52,574 nt of DNA from JADCCX01 sp031373545 (GTDB taxonomy: Bacteria; Pseudomonadota; Alphaproteobacteria; Rhizobiales; Beijerinckiaceae), in assembly GCA_031373545.1 (NCBI GenBank), contig JANMMT010000184.1:1-52574 (forward strand). The letters run 5' to 3'. Numbering within the stretch: the first letter of the stretch is position 1; each line of letters starts with the position of its first letter. Below, piece by piece: positions 33,752 through 42,805 of the stretch. A program made the translations under genes and the position numbers. The notes below the pieces were generated by a model, which did not search any database, was not told the origin of the DNA, and saw only the letters and a program-made list of their open reading frames with translations.

Positions 33752-35677
33752 ATGCTCACCAGCATCCGCACCATTGCAGGCACCTGGCTTGGCAAGACCA
33801 TTCTGATTGTCGTCTTCGGCATCCTGATCTTCAGTTTTGCCATTTGGGGCATCGGCGACATCTTTCGCGGCTACGGCACCCAGACTGTGGCGAAGGTCGG
33901 CACAACGGAAATCGGTGTGGAAGCTGTGCGCCAGCAGTTTCGCCAGCGCATCCAGCAGGAACAGCAGCGCACGCGGGGCTTCACCACCGAGCAGGCGCGC
34001 CTCATGGGGATCGACCGGCGTGTGGTGGCCGAGATGATTGCGGAGGCCGCCCTCAATCAGGAGGCACAGAGGCTTGGCCTGAACATCTCCACCGAGGAAG
34101 TGGCGCGTCAGTTGGCCAATGAAGCCGCATTCAAAGGTCCGGACGGCCGCTTCAACCGTGCGGCTTTCGACAATTACCTGCGCGAAGTGGGCCTCAACGA
34201 AACGGCCTTCCTGCAACAGCAGCGCCAGGCCACGCTGCGTCAGCATATCGCGGAATCACTGACCGGCGGGATTGTGGCGCCCGATGCGCAGATGCAGTTG
34301 ATCCACCGCTACCGCAACGAAGAGCGCAGCCTGCGCTATCTCACCGTGCCCGGCACCATCGCCGCTTCCCTGCCCTTGCCCGAGGAAGCTGTGCTCGTGG
34401 CACTGCATGCCGAACGCAAGGCGCAGTTTCGCGCGCCGGCCTACCGCGCGTTCAATGCCCTTGTGTTGGAACCTGCGGAGTTCGTGAGCGACATCGTGCT
34501 GAGCGAGGCTGACCTGCGTGCGGCGTATGACAGCGGCCTGGCGCAGAACCGTTACGGCACGCCCGAGCGCCGGCGCGTGCAGCAGATCCTGTTTCCGAAA
34601 GCGGAAGAGGCGGCCGCAACCGCTGCGCGCCTCAAGGGCGGGCTGACGTTCGACGCTTTGCTCGCGGAGATGAAGCTCAAGCCCGAAGACATCGATCTGG
34701 GCCTCAAGGCCCGCACCGAGTTGATCGACCGCGCGGTTGGCACCGCGGCTTTCGGCCTTGACCTGAACATGGTCAGCGAGCCCATCAACGGCCAGTTCGG
34801 CACGGTTCTGCTGCGCGTGACCGAAATCACGCCAGGACAGGCGCAAACCTTTGAGAGCGTCCGCGAACTGATCCGCAGCGAACTCACCGCGCAGCGCCTT
34901 GGCACGGACCGCGCCGTGCGCACGAAACGCGATGCTATCCACGACAAGGTGGAAGAGCTGCGCGCCAGCGGCAAGAGCCTTGAGCAGGTCGCCACAGAGA
35001 TGAAGCGCCCGCTGACCAAGGTGGCTGCGACCGACGCGCAGGGCCGCGACAAGGCGGGCGAGGCCATCTCTCCCCTGCCTGATCAGGCGGATGTGATCCG
35101 GGCCGTCTTCGCCTCCGATCGCGGGGTGGACAACGAAGCCATTCGCACGCGCACCAACGGCTATCTCTGGTTCGAGATCACCGGGCTGGAGCCCACGCGC
35201 GAGCGCGACTTCAATGAGGTCAAGGCGCTGGTTGGCGACATCTGGCAGAGGGACGAGGCCAACCGCCTGAGCCTCGCCAATGCCAGCGCATTGCTCAAAC
35301 GCTTCGAGGCGGGCGAAAAGCTTGAGGCCCTGGCCTCCGAGTTCGGCGGGCAGGTGGAGACAGCCGACAACGTGCGGCGCGAAGGCGCGACGACCATCAG
35401 CCCGACGGCGGCAGCCATCGCATTCACGCTGCCCGTCAGCGGCAAGGGCATTGCCACCACAGGCACGGGCAGCGACCGGTTGCTGCTGGAAGTCACCGCA
35501 ATCAACGTGCCGCCGTTCGACCCTGCCGCAACCGAAAACGCCAGCATCAAGGTGCAACTCGACCGTGCCCTGCGCAACGACATTCTCGACCAGTACGTGA
35601 CGCAGGTACAAAACCGCATCGGCAGCACGATCAATGAGCGGGCCTTGGCGCAGGCCACCGGCACGCAGGCCCAATAA
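33752..35677 (+). CDS. ppiD: Membrane-anchored peptidyl-prolyl isomerase/chaperone (PpiD-like)
   Basis: A 641-residue periplasmic folding factor anchored by one N-terminal membrane helix (about residues 14-36). An N-terminal SurA-like chaperone region follows (about 40-170, including FRQRIQQEQQRTRG). A parvulin-type PPIase region lies around 245-365 (RRVQQILFPKAEEAAATAAR and TAAFGLDLNMVSEPINGQFG), and a long C-terminal helical region follows. Proteins of this type help outer-membrane and secreted proteins leave the Sec translocon. It heads the trp-moa operon in many alphaproteobacteria; here trpE begins three bases after its stop. Confidence 0.9.
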   Translation: MLTSIRTIAGTWLGKTILIVVFGILIFSFAIWGIGDIFRGYGTQTVAKVGTTEIGVEAVRQQFRQRIQQEQQRTRGFTTEQARLMGIDRRVVAEMIAEAALNQEAQRLGLNISTEEVARQLANEAAFKGPDGRFNRAAFDNYLREVGLNETAFLQQQRQATLRQHIAESLTGGIVAPDAQMQLIHRYRNEERSLRYLTVPGTIAASLPLPEEAVLVALHAERKAQFRAPAYRAFNALVLEPAEFVSDIVLSEADLRAAYDSGLAQNRYGTPERRRVQQILFPKAEEAAATAARLKGGLTFDALLAEMKLKPEDIDLGLKARTELIDRAVGTAAFGLDLNMVSEPINGQFGTVLLRVTEITPGQAQTFESVRELIRSELTAQRLGTDRAVRTKRDAIHDKVEELRASGKSLEQVATEMKRPLTKVAATDAQGRDKAGEAISPLPDQADVIRAVFASDRGVDNEAIRTRTNGYLWFEITGLEPTRERDFNEVKALVGDIWQRDEANRLSLANASALLKRFEAGEKLEALASEFGGQVETADNVRREGATTISPTAAAIAFTLPVSGKGIATTGTGSDRLLLEVTAINVPPFDPAATENASIKVQLDRALRNDILDQYVTQVQNRIGSTINERALAQATGTQAQ

Positions 35678-35680
35678 GCC

Positions 35681-37202
35681 GTGACGCAACACTTTTCCGC
35701 GGCGGCCTATGAGCGCGGCGAACCCCAGCTTGTGGTCGAGCGCCTGGTGGCGGATCTCGAAACGCCCGTTTCAGCCAAAATGAAGCTTGCGGCGCTGGGT
35801 GCGCCTTCGTTCCTCTTGGAATCGGTGGAAGGCGGGGCCGTGCGCGGCCGCTATTCCATGATCGGCCTCAAGCCGGACATCATCTGGCGGGCCAAGGACG
35901 GCGCGGCCATGATCAACCGGCAGGCGCTGACAGCTCCCGAGGCTTTCGAGCCCGTAGCCGTCCCGCCGCTGGGGCATCTGCGCGCGCTCATCGCCGAATC
36001 CGCCATTCCTCCCCTCGCGGGCGTTGATCCCCAGCTTTTGCCCCCCATGGCGGCGGGCCTCTTCGGCTACCTCGGTTACGACATGGTGCGCGAGATGGAG
36101 CGCCTGCCTGCGGCCAAGCCTGACACGATCGGCATGGCCGATGCCATTCTGATGCGGCCCAGCGTCATGGTGGTGTTCGACGCGGTGAAGGATGAACTGG
36201 TGGTCGTGACCCCCGTGCGCTTCGCGGCAGGATGCAGCGCTGCCACGGCATTGGAGGCAGCCCGCGACCGCATCGACGAGGTCGTTCGCGCGCTGGAGGC
36301 CCCCCACACCGCGCGTGCCTGCACCGGACATCCAGACGCTAAGCGGTGCGACAATGCATTCAAACACTGGCACCGCGCGCTATCGCGAGATGGTGCTGAA
36401 AGCGAAAGACTATATCCTCAGCGGCGATGTCTTTCAGGTCGTGCTGGCCCAGCGGTTTTCATCCCCCTTTACACTCGGCGGCTTTGCGCTTTACCGCGCG
36501 CTGCGGCGCATCAACCCCTCGCCCTATCTGTGCTATCTCGATTTCGGTGACGTGGAGATTGTCTGCTCCAGTCCGGAAATCCTGGTGAAGCTGCAGGATG
36601 GCAAGGTCACGATCCGCCCCATCGCCGGCACGCGCATGCGCGGGGCCACGCCGGAAAAGGACATCGCGCTCGGCCATGAGCTTCTCGCCGACGAAAAGGA
36701 GCGCGCCGAGCATTTGATGCTGCTGGATCTTGGCCGCAACGATGTGGGCCGCGTGTCGCAAATCGGCAGCGTCATCGTGACGGACAGCTTCTTTCTGGAG
36801 CGCTACAGCCATGTCATGCACATCGTCTCCAACGTGGAAGGTACGATCCGCGCGGGGCTCGACGGCGTGGATGCGCTGGTCGCGGGCTTTCCCGCAGGCA
36901 CCGTTTCGGGCGCGCCCAAGGTGCGCGCCATGGAGATCATCGACGAGCTGGAGCTTGGCCGCCGGGGCATCTACGCCGGTTGCATTGGTTATTTTGGCGC
37001 GGACGGCTCCATGGACACCTGCATCGTGCTGCGCACGGCGGTGGTGAAAGATGGGCAGATGCATGTGACGGCGGGGGCTGGAATCGTGGCGGATTCATCG
37101 CCCGAGGCGGAGAATGCTGAATGCATCAACAAGGCCAAAGCGTTGTTTCGCGCGGCTGACGAGGCCGTGCGGTTTGCCTCCAAGGCGGGACGCGGGCAGT
37201 AG
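35681..37202 (+). CDS. trpE: Anthranilate synthase component I, interrupted by a +1 frameshift
   Basis: This gene should encode a protein of about 506 residues making anthranilate from chorismate. The first part (frame from GTG 35681) has the N-terminal Trp-feedback region (LLESVEGGAVRGRYSMIG). The chorismate-binding part (IAGTRMRGATPEKD, DLGRNDVGRVSQIG, PAGTVSGAPKVRA) is in another frame entered at about 36300-36310. Removing one C from the run of six C at 36300-36305 joins them into a natural sequence (EAPTPRVPAPDIQTLSGATM). As read, translation leaves the true frame there. It may be a sequencing error, a real null allele or slippage-dependent expression. trpG, trpD and trpC downstream are intact. 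Confidence 0.9.
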
Positions 37203-37245
37203 CCACCTCTTGACGTCACGCGAAAGGACACGGCAAAGCTCGAAC

Positions 37246-37848
37246 ATGCGCATCACGCTCATCGACAATTATGACTCCTTCACCTGGAATGTCGTGCATC
37301 TGCTCGGCGGACTTGGCGCAGAGGTGCGCGTGATCCGCAACGATCAGGACAGCGCTGCCAACATTATGGCCGCCGCGCCTGATGCCATCGTGCTCTCCCC
37401 CGGCCCCTGCACACCCAGCGAAGCGGGCATCTGCTGCGAGCTGGTCGTGACAGCCGCTGACACCATCCCCATCCTCGGCATTTGCCTTGGCCACCAGACC
37501 ATCGGACAGGTGTTCGGCGGGAATGTGATCCGCGCACCGCAGCCACGTCACGGCAAGATTTCCATGGTGCAACATGCCGGGCGCGGCCTATTTCGCGGCA
37601 TCAATGGGCCGTTTCAGGCGACCCGCTACCACTCGCTGATCATTGATCGGACGACCTGCCCCGCAGATCTCGACATCACGGCGGAGACGGACGACGGGCT
37701 GATCATGGGCGTGTCGCACCGCGAGAAACCCGTGCACGGCGTGCAATTCCACCCCGAGAGCATTTTGTCAGAATATGGCGCGACCATCGCGCGGACCTTT
37801 TTTGATCTCGCGCAGGGCTGGAACGCCACGCGCCGCACCGCCGCCTAG
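37246..37848 (+). CDS. trpG: Anthranilate synthase component II (glutamine amidotransferase)
   Basis: A 200-residue class I glutamine amidotransferase supplying ammonia to TrpE. The catalytic triad is Cys80 (GICLGHQ) with His169 and Glu171 (VQFHPESI). The early VLSPGPCTPSEAG and the YHSLI segment are typical of TrpG/PabA. The ATG at 37246 is 43 bases after the trpE stop; the frame is open upstream inside trpE but without homology. Separate trpE and trpG, rather than the fused TrpEG of many Rhizobiaceae, is notable. The protein could also serve p-aminobenzoate synthase. Confidence 0.95.
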   Translation: MRITLIDNYDSFTWNVVHLLGGLGAEVRVIRNDQDSAANIMAAAPDAIVLSPGPCTPSEAGICCELVVTAADTIPILGICLGHQTIGQVFGGNVIRAPQPRHGKISMVQHAGRGLFRGINGPFQATRYHSLIIDRTTCPADLDITAETDDGLIMGVSHREKPVHGVQFHPESILSEYGATIARTFFDLAQGWNATRRTAA

Positions 37849-37860
37849 GATTTCAGCATT

Positions 37861-38874
37861 ATGGATGCGTTCAAGCCGCTCATTGCCAAGGTTGCCACCG
37901 GCGCCGCCCTCTCGGAGGTGGAAGCCGAGACCGCTTTCGCGCGCATTCTGTCGGGTGAGTCGACACCCGCGCAGACCGGTGCCTTTCTCATGGCTTTGCG
38001 CGTGCGCGGTGAAACGGTGGACGAAATCACAGGCGCAGTGCGGGCCATGCGGGCACGGATGCTGCGGGTGGATGCGCCTGAGGATGCCATCGACATCGTC
38101 GGCACGGGCGGCGACAACATCGGCACGTGGAATGTCTCGACCCTCGCCGCCATCGTCGTGGCGGCCTGCGGTGTGAATGTGGCCAAGCATGGCAACCGCG
38201 CGGCTTCCTCCAAATCCGGCGCGGCGGATGTGCTGACCGCCATCGGCGTCAAAGTCGGCCTCGCTCCCGATCATGTGACCCGCTGCATCGCCGAGACGGG
38301 CCTGGGCTTCATGATGGCCCCCACGCATCACGCCTCCATGCGCCATGTGGCCCCCGTGCGTTCGGAACTGGGCACACGCACCATATTCAACCTGCTGGGA
38401 CCGCTTTCCAATCCGGCGGGCGTCAAGCGGCAGGTGGTCGGTGTCTTCTCGCCGGGCTGGCTGGAGCCCATCGCCGAAACGCTGCGCACGCTGGGCTCTG
38501 CCCGCGTCTGGGTCGTGCACGGGGCGGACGGGCTGGATGAACTGACCACCACGGGCACGACCCATGTGGTGGAACTTGACGGCACAACCATCCGCCGCTT
38601 CGCCGTTGTTCCCGAGGAAGCGGGCTTGCCCCGCGCGTCTCTCGAAGCGCTGAAAGGCGGCGACCCCGAGGTCAATGCCGCAGCGCTCCTCGATGTGCTG
38701 GCCGGCACGCGCAACGCCTACCGCGATATCGCGGTGTTGAACGCCGCCGCAGGCCTTGTGGTGGCGGGCCTGGCGACCACCCTGTCCGACGGGGCACGCA
38801 TGGCCGAAGCCGCCATCGACAATGGCCACGCCCGCGCCACGCTGGATGCGCTGACGGCGGTGTCTCATGAGTGA
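37861..38874 (+). CDS. trpD: Anthranilate phosphoribosyltransferase
   Basis: A 337-residue enzyme transferring the phosphoribosyl group of PRPP to anthranilate, the second step of tryptophan synthesis. The PRPP-binding GTGGDNIGTWNVST motif begins at residue 81, followed by KHGNRAASSKSGAADVL, HHASMRHVAPVRSELGTRT and FNLLGPLSNPA, all signature segments. It starts 12 bases after trpG and overlaps trpC by eight bases, so the trp genes are translationally linked. Confidence 0.97.
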   Translation: MDAFKPLIAKVATGAALSEVEAETAFARILSGESTPAQTGAFLMALRVRGETVDEITGAVRAMRARMLRVDAPEDAIDIVGTGGDNIGTWNVSTLAAIVVAACGVNVAKHGNRAASSKSGAADVLTAIGVKVGLAPDHVTRCIAETGLGFMMAPTHHASMRHVAPVRSELGTRTIFNLLGPLSNPAGVKRQVVGVFSPGWLEPIAETLRTLGSARVWVVHGADGLDELTTTGTTHVVELDGTTIRRFAVVPEEAGLPRASLEALKGGDPEVNAAALLDVLAGTRNAYRDIAVLNAAAGLVVAGLATTLSDGARMAEAAIDNGHARATLDALTAVSHE

Positions 38875-39679
38875 GCCCCACAGGACCGACATTCTGGCCC
38901 GCATAGAGGTGACCAAACGAGCCGAAATCGCCGAGGCCAAGGCACGCGTCTCTGTCGCCGATCTCGAACGCCAGAGCGCGCTTGCCACACCGCCACGCGG
39001 CTTCGCCGCAGCGCTGGCCCGCACTGTGGCGGCGGGGAAGTTTGCGCTCATTGCGGAAATCAAGAAGGCCAGCCCCTCCAAGGGCTTGATCCGCACGGAT
39101 TTCGATCCTGCAAGCCTCGCGGCAGATTACGCCGCAGGTGGGGCGACATGCCTCTCGGTCCTGACCGACGGGCCGTGGTTTCAGGGCGCGCCGGCGTATC
39201 TGGGCGCAGCGCGCAGCGCCGTCACCCTGCCCTGCCTGCGCAAGGATTTCATGTACGACACCTATCAGGTGCATGAGGCGCGCGCCTGGGGGGCCGATTG
39301 CATCCTCATCATCATGGCGGCGGTGGATGATGCGACAGCGCGCGGTCTCTATGACACAGCCACTTCACTCGGCATGGACAGCCTGATTGAAGTGCATGAT
39401 GCGGCTGAAATGGAGCGCGCGCTCAAGCTCCCCTCCCCGTTGATCGGCGTCAACAACCGCGATCTGCGCAGCTTTGACGTGCGGCTGGAAACCACCGAGG
39501 AACTGGCAAAAATGGTCGGCTCCGGGCGTATTCTGATCGCGGAGAGCGGAATCTTCACCCATGCTGATTGCACGCGGTTGGCGGACTCGGGCGCACGCAC
39601 CTTTCTGGTTGGCGAAAGCCTGATGCGCCAGCCCGATGTGGCTGCGGCAACGCGCACCCTGCTGACAGGTGCGCCATGA
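38867..39679 (+). CDS. trpC: Indole-3-glycerol phosphate synthase
   Basis: A 270-residue TIM-barrel enzyme converting CdRP to indole-3-glycerol phosphate. Catalytic residues lie in LIAEIKKASPSKGLIR (Glu and Lys), LRKDFMYDTYQV, IGVNNRDLRSF and IAESGIF. There is no fused TrpF. Its start overlaps trpD and its stop overlaps moaC by four bases. trpF, trpB and trpA are not in this window, as expected when they form a separate operon. Confidence 0.97.
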   Translation: MSEPHRTDILARIEVTKRAEIAEAKARVSVADLERQSALATPPRGFAAALARTVAAGKFALIAEIKKASPSKGLIRTDFDPASLAADYAAGGATCLSVLTDGPWFQGAPAYLGAARSAVTLPCLRKDFMYDTYQVHEARAWGADCILIIMAAVDDATARGLYDTATSLGMDSLIEVHDAAEMERALKLPSPLIGVNNRDLRSFDVRLETTEELAKMVGSGRILIAESGIFTHADCTRLADSGARTFLVGESLMRQPDVAAATRTLLTGAP

Positions 39680-40158
39680 CCGGCCTCACGCACATTGACG
39701 CGACGGGTGCGGCCATCATGGTCGATGTCAGCGACAAAGCCGTCACCAGCCGCACGGCGGTTGCCGAAGGCAGCATCGTCATGTCGCCTGCCACGCTGGA
39801 ATTGATCCGCTCGGGCAGCGCGAAAAAGGGCGACGTGCTGGGCATTGCCCGCATTGCGGGCATCATGGCCGCCAAAAAAACGCATGAACTGATCCCGCTT
39901 TGCCACCCCTTGCTGCTGACCAAGGTTACGCTCACCCTTGATCTGGACGACGCCCTCCCAGGCGTGCGGGTGAGCGCGACCGTCAAGGTCAGCGGCCAGA
40001 CCGGCGTGGAGATGGAAGCGCTCACCGCCGTCTCCGTCGCCTGCCTGACCATTTACGACATGGCCAAGGCCGCAGACCGCGCGATGCGGATCGAAGGCAT
40101 TCGCCTCATGGAGAAATCCGGCGGCAAGAGCGGCGATTACCGCGCCGATCCCGCCTGA
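39676..40158 (+). CDS. moaC: Cyclic pyranopterin monophosphate synthase
   Basis: A 160-residue enzyme of molybdenum-cofactor synthesis that, after MoaA, forms cyclic pyranopterin monophosphate. The conserved KTHELIPLCHPL segment, SATVKVSGQTGVEMEALTAV and the C-terminal KSGGKSGDYR are all present. The ATG at 39676 overlaps the trpC stop (ATGA); the frame is open upstream in trpC. It shares a TGATG junction with moeA. Linkage of moaC-moeA to trpDC is common in alphaproteobacteria. Confidence 0.96.
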   Translation: MTGLTHIDATGAAIMVDVSDKAVTSRTAVAEGSIVMSPATLELIRSGSAKKGDVLGIARIAGIMAAKKTHELIPLCHPLLLTKVTLTLDLDDALPGVRVSATVKVSGQTGVEMEALTAVSVACLTIYDMAKAADRAMRIEGIRLMEKSGGKSGDYRADPA

Positions 40159-41369
40159 TGGCGCTGTTACCGGTCAGCGAGGCGATTGCGCGCATACTGG
40201 CTGCGGTGCCTGCACCCACCGGTGTCGAGATTGTTGCTGTCGAGCAGGCCACAGGCCGCACCCTCGCCGCGCCGCTGATTGCCGCGCGCACGCAGCCACC
40301 CTTCAACGCTTCCGCCATGGATGGATACGCCGTGCGCGCCGATGATCTGGCAAGCGGCACGCCCCTCCAGCTCATCGGCACAAGCGCCGCCGGGCACGGC
40401 TTTCATGGCGCGGTGCACGCAGGCGAAACCGTGCGCATTTTCACCGGTGCGCCTGTGCCACAAGGCGCGGACACCGTGCTCATCCAGGAGAATGCGCAGG
40501 TGCACGGCGATCAGATCACACCTGCCCAGAGCGAAGTGGCAGGGCGGTTCGTGCGTCCTGCCGGCGCGGATTTCACGGTGGGTCAGAGCTTCTTCCACGC
40601 CGGTTACCGCCTGCGCCCCAAGGATATGGCTTTGGCCGCTTCGCTGGGGGTGAGGGCGATCAATGTGCGCCGGCCTCCGCGTGTGGCGGTGCTGGCGACA
40701 GGCGATGAGTTGGTGCTGCCAGGCCATGATCTTGCGGCGGATCAGATCATCGCAGCCAACCACATCACCGTGCAGGCCATGGCAGAAGCGGCGGGCGCCA
40801 CAACGCTGTTTCTGGGGATAGCGCGCGACACGCTGGAGGATCTGGCACGCGCCATCAAAGCCGCAGGTGATTGGCAAGCCGACGTGCTCGTCACCATGGG
40901 CGGCGCATCAGAAGGCGACCATGATCTGGTGCAGGCCGCGCTGAAAACCGCTGGCATGACGCTGGACTTCTGGAAGATCGCCATGCGGCCCGGAAAGCCG
41001 TTGATGTACGGCGGTCTGGGGCACATGCGCGTACTGGGTCTTCCAGGCAATCCGGCGTCGTCGATTGTCTGCGCCCATGTGTTTTTGAAGCCGCTGGTCG
41101 CCGTGCTGCTGGGCACCCCATTGGCGGGTGAAGAGCGTTCTTTCACGGGGCGCTTAATGTCCCCCTTGCCCGCCAACGACCAGCGGCAGGCTTACATGCG
41201 TGCAAAACTGGAGCTGGACACCAACGGCACCGCGCAGCTTGCACCGCTCGCATCACAGGACAGTTCGCTCACGCACGGTCTGGCGCAGGCGCAGGCGCTC
41301 ATCATACGTCCGCCATTTGCCGAGGCTGCTGAAACTGGCGATGTGTGCAAATACATTGCGCTGGACTGA
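40158..41369 (+). CDS. moeA: Molybdopterin molybdenumtransferase
   Basis: A 403-residue enzyme that inserts molybdate into adenylylated molybdopterin, the last step of molybdenum-cofactor synthesis. Domain signatures are PPFNASAMDGYAV and VRIFTGAPVPQGADTVLIQE in the N-terminal part. The MoCF-like core has VLATGDELV, TMGGASEGDHDLVQ, WKIAMRPGKPLMYG and GLPGNPASS, and a C-terminal beta domain follows. The start overlaps the moaC stop by one base. In most relatives lexA follows; here the plus-strand operon ends with this gene. Confidence 0.96.
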   Translation: MALLPVSEAIARILAAVPAPTGVEIVAVEQATGRTLAAPLIAARTQPPFNASAMDGYAVRADDLASGTPLQLIGTSAAGHGFHGAVHAGETVRIFTGAPVPQGADTVLIQENAQVHGDQITPAQSEVAGRFVRPAGADFTVGQSFFHAGYRLRPKDMALAASLGVRAINVRRPPRVAVLATGDELVLPGHDLAADQIIAANHITVQAMAEAAGATTLFLGIARDTLEDLARAIKAAGDWQADVLVTMGGASEGDHDLVQAALKTAGMTLDFWKIAMRPGKPLMYGGLGHMRVLGLPGNPASSIVCAHVFLKPLVAVLLGTPLAGEERSFTGRLMSPLPANDQRQAYMRAKLELDTNGTAQLAPLASQDSSLTHGLAQAQALIIRPPFAEAAETGDVCKYIALD

Positions 41370-41441
41370 CGGCCTGCTGAACAGCAAAGGGTTCTGACAT
41401 TGCGAACCTGGCAGCTCAGAGGCGCCTGTGCGTTGCGGCAA

Positions 41442-41546
41442 TTACCGTGCTTGCGTCCACAGCCGCGCATCCCACAGGGCGATTGCAATCAAAAGAACAG
41501 GCTGCGCAACGATGCCTGCGAGGATCAGAACTGAAGCGGTCTCCAT
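41442..41546 (-). CDS. Small predicted membrane protein, 34 residues
   Basis: A short frame in the 242-base moeA-lpxB gap encodes 34 residues: METAS, one hydrophobic helix (VLILAGIVAQPVLLIAIALW), then the polar tail DARLWTQAR. GGAGAG lies six bases before the ATG at 41546; an in-frame ATG at 41558 would add four residues but lacks a ribosome binding site. Topology with a positively charged C-terminus suggests a single-pass inner-membrane peptide. It could be read from the end of the lpxB transcript or its own promoter. No family recognised; it is too short for statistical certainty. Confidence 0.45.
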   Translation of the reverse strand: METASVLILAGIVAQPVLLIAIALWDARLWTQAR

Positions 41547-41611
41547 CGGTCTCTCCATCGGTTGCAAGTTCACAGTTACTTAACGCTGTGGTGCAACCGA
41601 GGTTCCCGAAC

Positions 41612-42805
41612 TCAGTTTTTGACCGCCATCAGCACGGCTTGTGCGGCATGCTCGCTGGGAGAACCTTCAATGGCCATGGCGGCCTCCACTGCGGCGAAGG
41701 CCGCCAACTGCGCCAACCGTGCGGGCGTGTCATCCAAGAGTGATGCGAGCGCCTGGGCCAGGTCTGCAGCCCCCCAGCCCCAATCGATGAATTCGGGGAT
41801 GGCCCGGCGATCCAAAATGACATTGGGCAGCGCCGCATGTTCTGCCGTGATCAGGCGACGGGCAATCTCGCCCTCGATGTAGCTTACAATGTAAGCCACA
41901 ACGGTGGGCACCCGGGCAAGGGCCAACTCAAGTGTCACGGTGCCTGAGGCCGCAAGCGCCACGCGTGCACTGCGAAACGCCTGCCACTTGGCGGACTCTC
42001 CCTCGATGAGTTGCGGCTTGATTGGCCAATCTGCCGTCAAGGCCGCGACCGTCTCCCTGAGGTGCGGCACAACCGGCAACATAACCTCCAGGCCGGGATA
42101 TCTCTGGGCGAGGAGCGCAACGGCTTCGCCGAACACGGGCATCAACCTGGTCACCTCCGCACGGCGGCTGCCCGGCAGCATGAGCAGGCGATAGGGTTCG
42201 GCCCTGCGGCGCGCCTCATCTGCTGGCGTTGCCTGCCACTCCGCCCGTCGTTCCATGAGCGGGTGCCCGACATAAAGCGTGTCCGGCCCGCCCAACCGGG
42301 CATGCACCGCTGGCTCGAACGGCAAGACAGCCAGCAGCCGCGCCAGGAGTGGCTTGAGCTTGCGCGCCCGGCCCGGCCGCCAGGCCCAAACCGTGGGCGA
42401 GACATAACCGACGATGGGCACATCCGGGGCCAGGCGTTTGAGGCGCTTGGCGACCCGCTTGTTGAAATCCTGCGCATCGATCAGCACGACCACATCAGGC
42501 TTGGCCTCGGCCAGCGCATCCGCCGTCATGCGGATACGCCCGATCAGCAACGGCAGGCGGCGGATCACCGGCAGCAGACCGTTCACGGCAATGTCGGACA
42601 TGGGAAACAGGCTTTTGAGTCCCCGCTCCGTCATCAACGGCCCGCCCACGCCCGCAAAGGTCACGGGGCGATCGGAGAGACCGACCAGGCTGTCCATCAG
42701 GCGCGCGCCAAGCTGGTCACCTGAGGATTCACCGGCCACGAGCGCGATGCGAAGCGGGAGGGACGCCTCGGCTGTGCGTGTCAATCGCTGATCTTCGGCT
42801 GGCAT
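41612..42805 (-). CDS. lpxB: Lipid-A-disaccharide synthase
   Basis: A 397-residue GT19 glycosyltransferase joining UDP-2,3-diacylglucosamine with lipid X to form the lipid A disaccharide at the inner membrane. Signatures are IALVAGESSGDQLGARLM at the start, FAGVGGPLM, VVLIDAQDFN, GYVSPTVWAWRPGR, LYVGHPLME, LLMLPGSRRAEV and the donor site VALAASGTVTLELAL. It begins 25 bases inside the end of lpxA. The usual intervening lpxI gene is absent. It is the last large gene of the minus-strand envelope operon. Confidence 0.96.
   Translation of the reverse strand: MPAEDQRLTRTAEASLPLRIALVAGESSGDQLGARLMDSLVGLSDRPVTFAGVGGPLMTERGLKSLFPMSDIAVNGLLPVIRRLPLLIGRIRMTADALAEAKPDVVVLIDAQDFNKRVAKRLKRLAPDVPIVGYVSPTVWAWRPGRARKLKPLLARLLAVLPFEPAVHARLGGPDTLYVGHPLMERRAEWQATPADEARRRAEPYRLLMLPGSRRAEVTRLMPVFGEAVALLAQRYPGLEVMLPVVPHLRETVAALTADWPIKPQLIEGESAKWQAFRSARVALAASGTVTLELALARVPTVVAYIVSYIEGEIARRLITAEHAALPNVILDRRAIPEFIDWGWGAADLAQALASLLDDTPARLAQLAAFAAVEAAMAIEGSPSEHAAQAVLMAVKN

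Noticed and set aside
34256..35692. 478-codon minus-strand frame opposite ppiD
   Set aside because: Antisense shadow with biased composition.
37768..39096. 442-codon minus-strand frame opposite trpD/trpC
   Set aside because: Antisense shadow; the trp genes are unambiguous.
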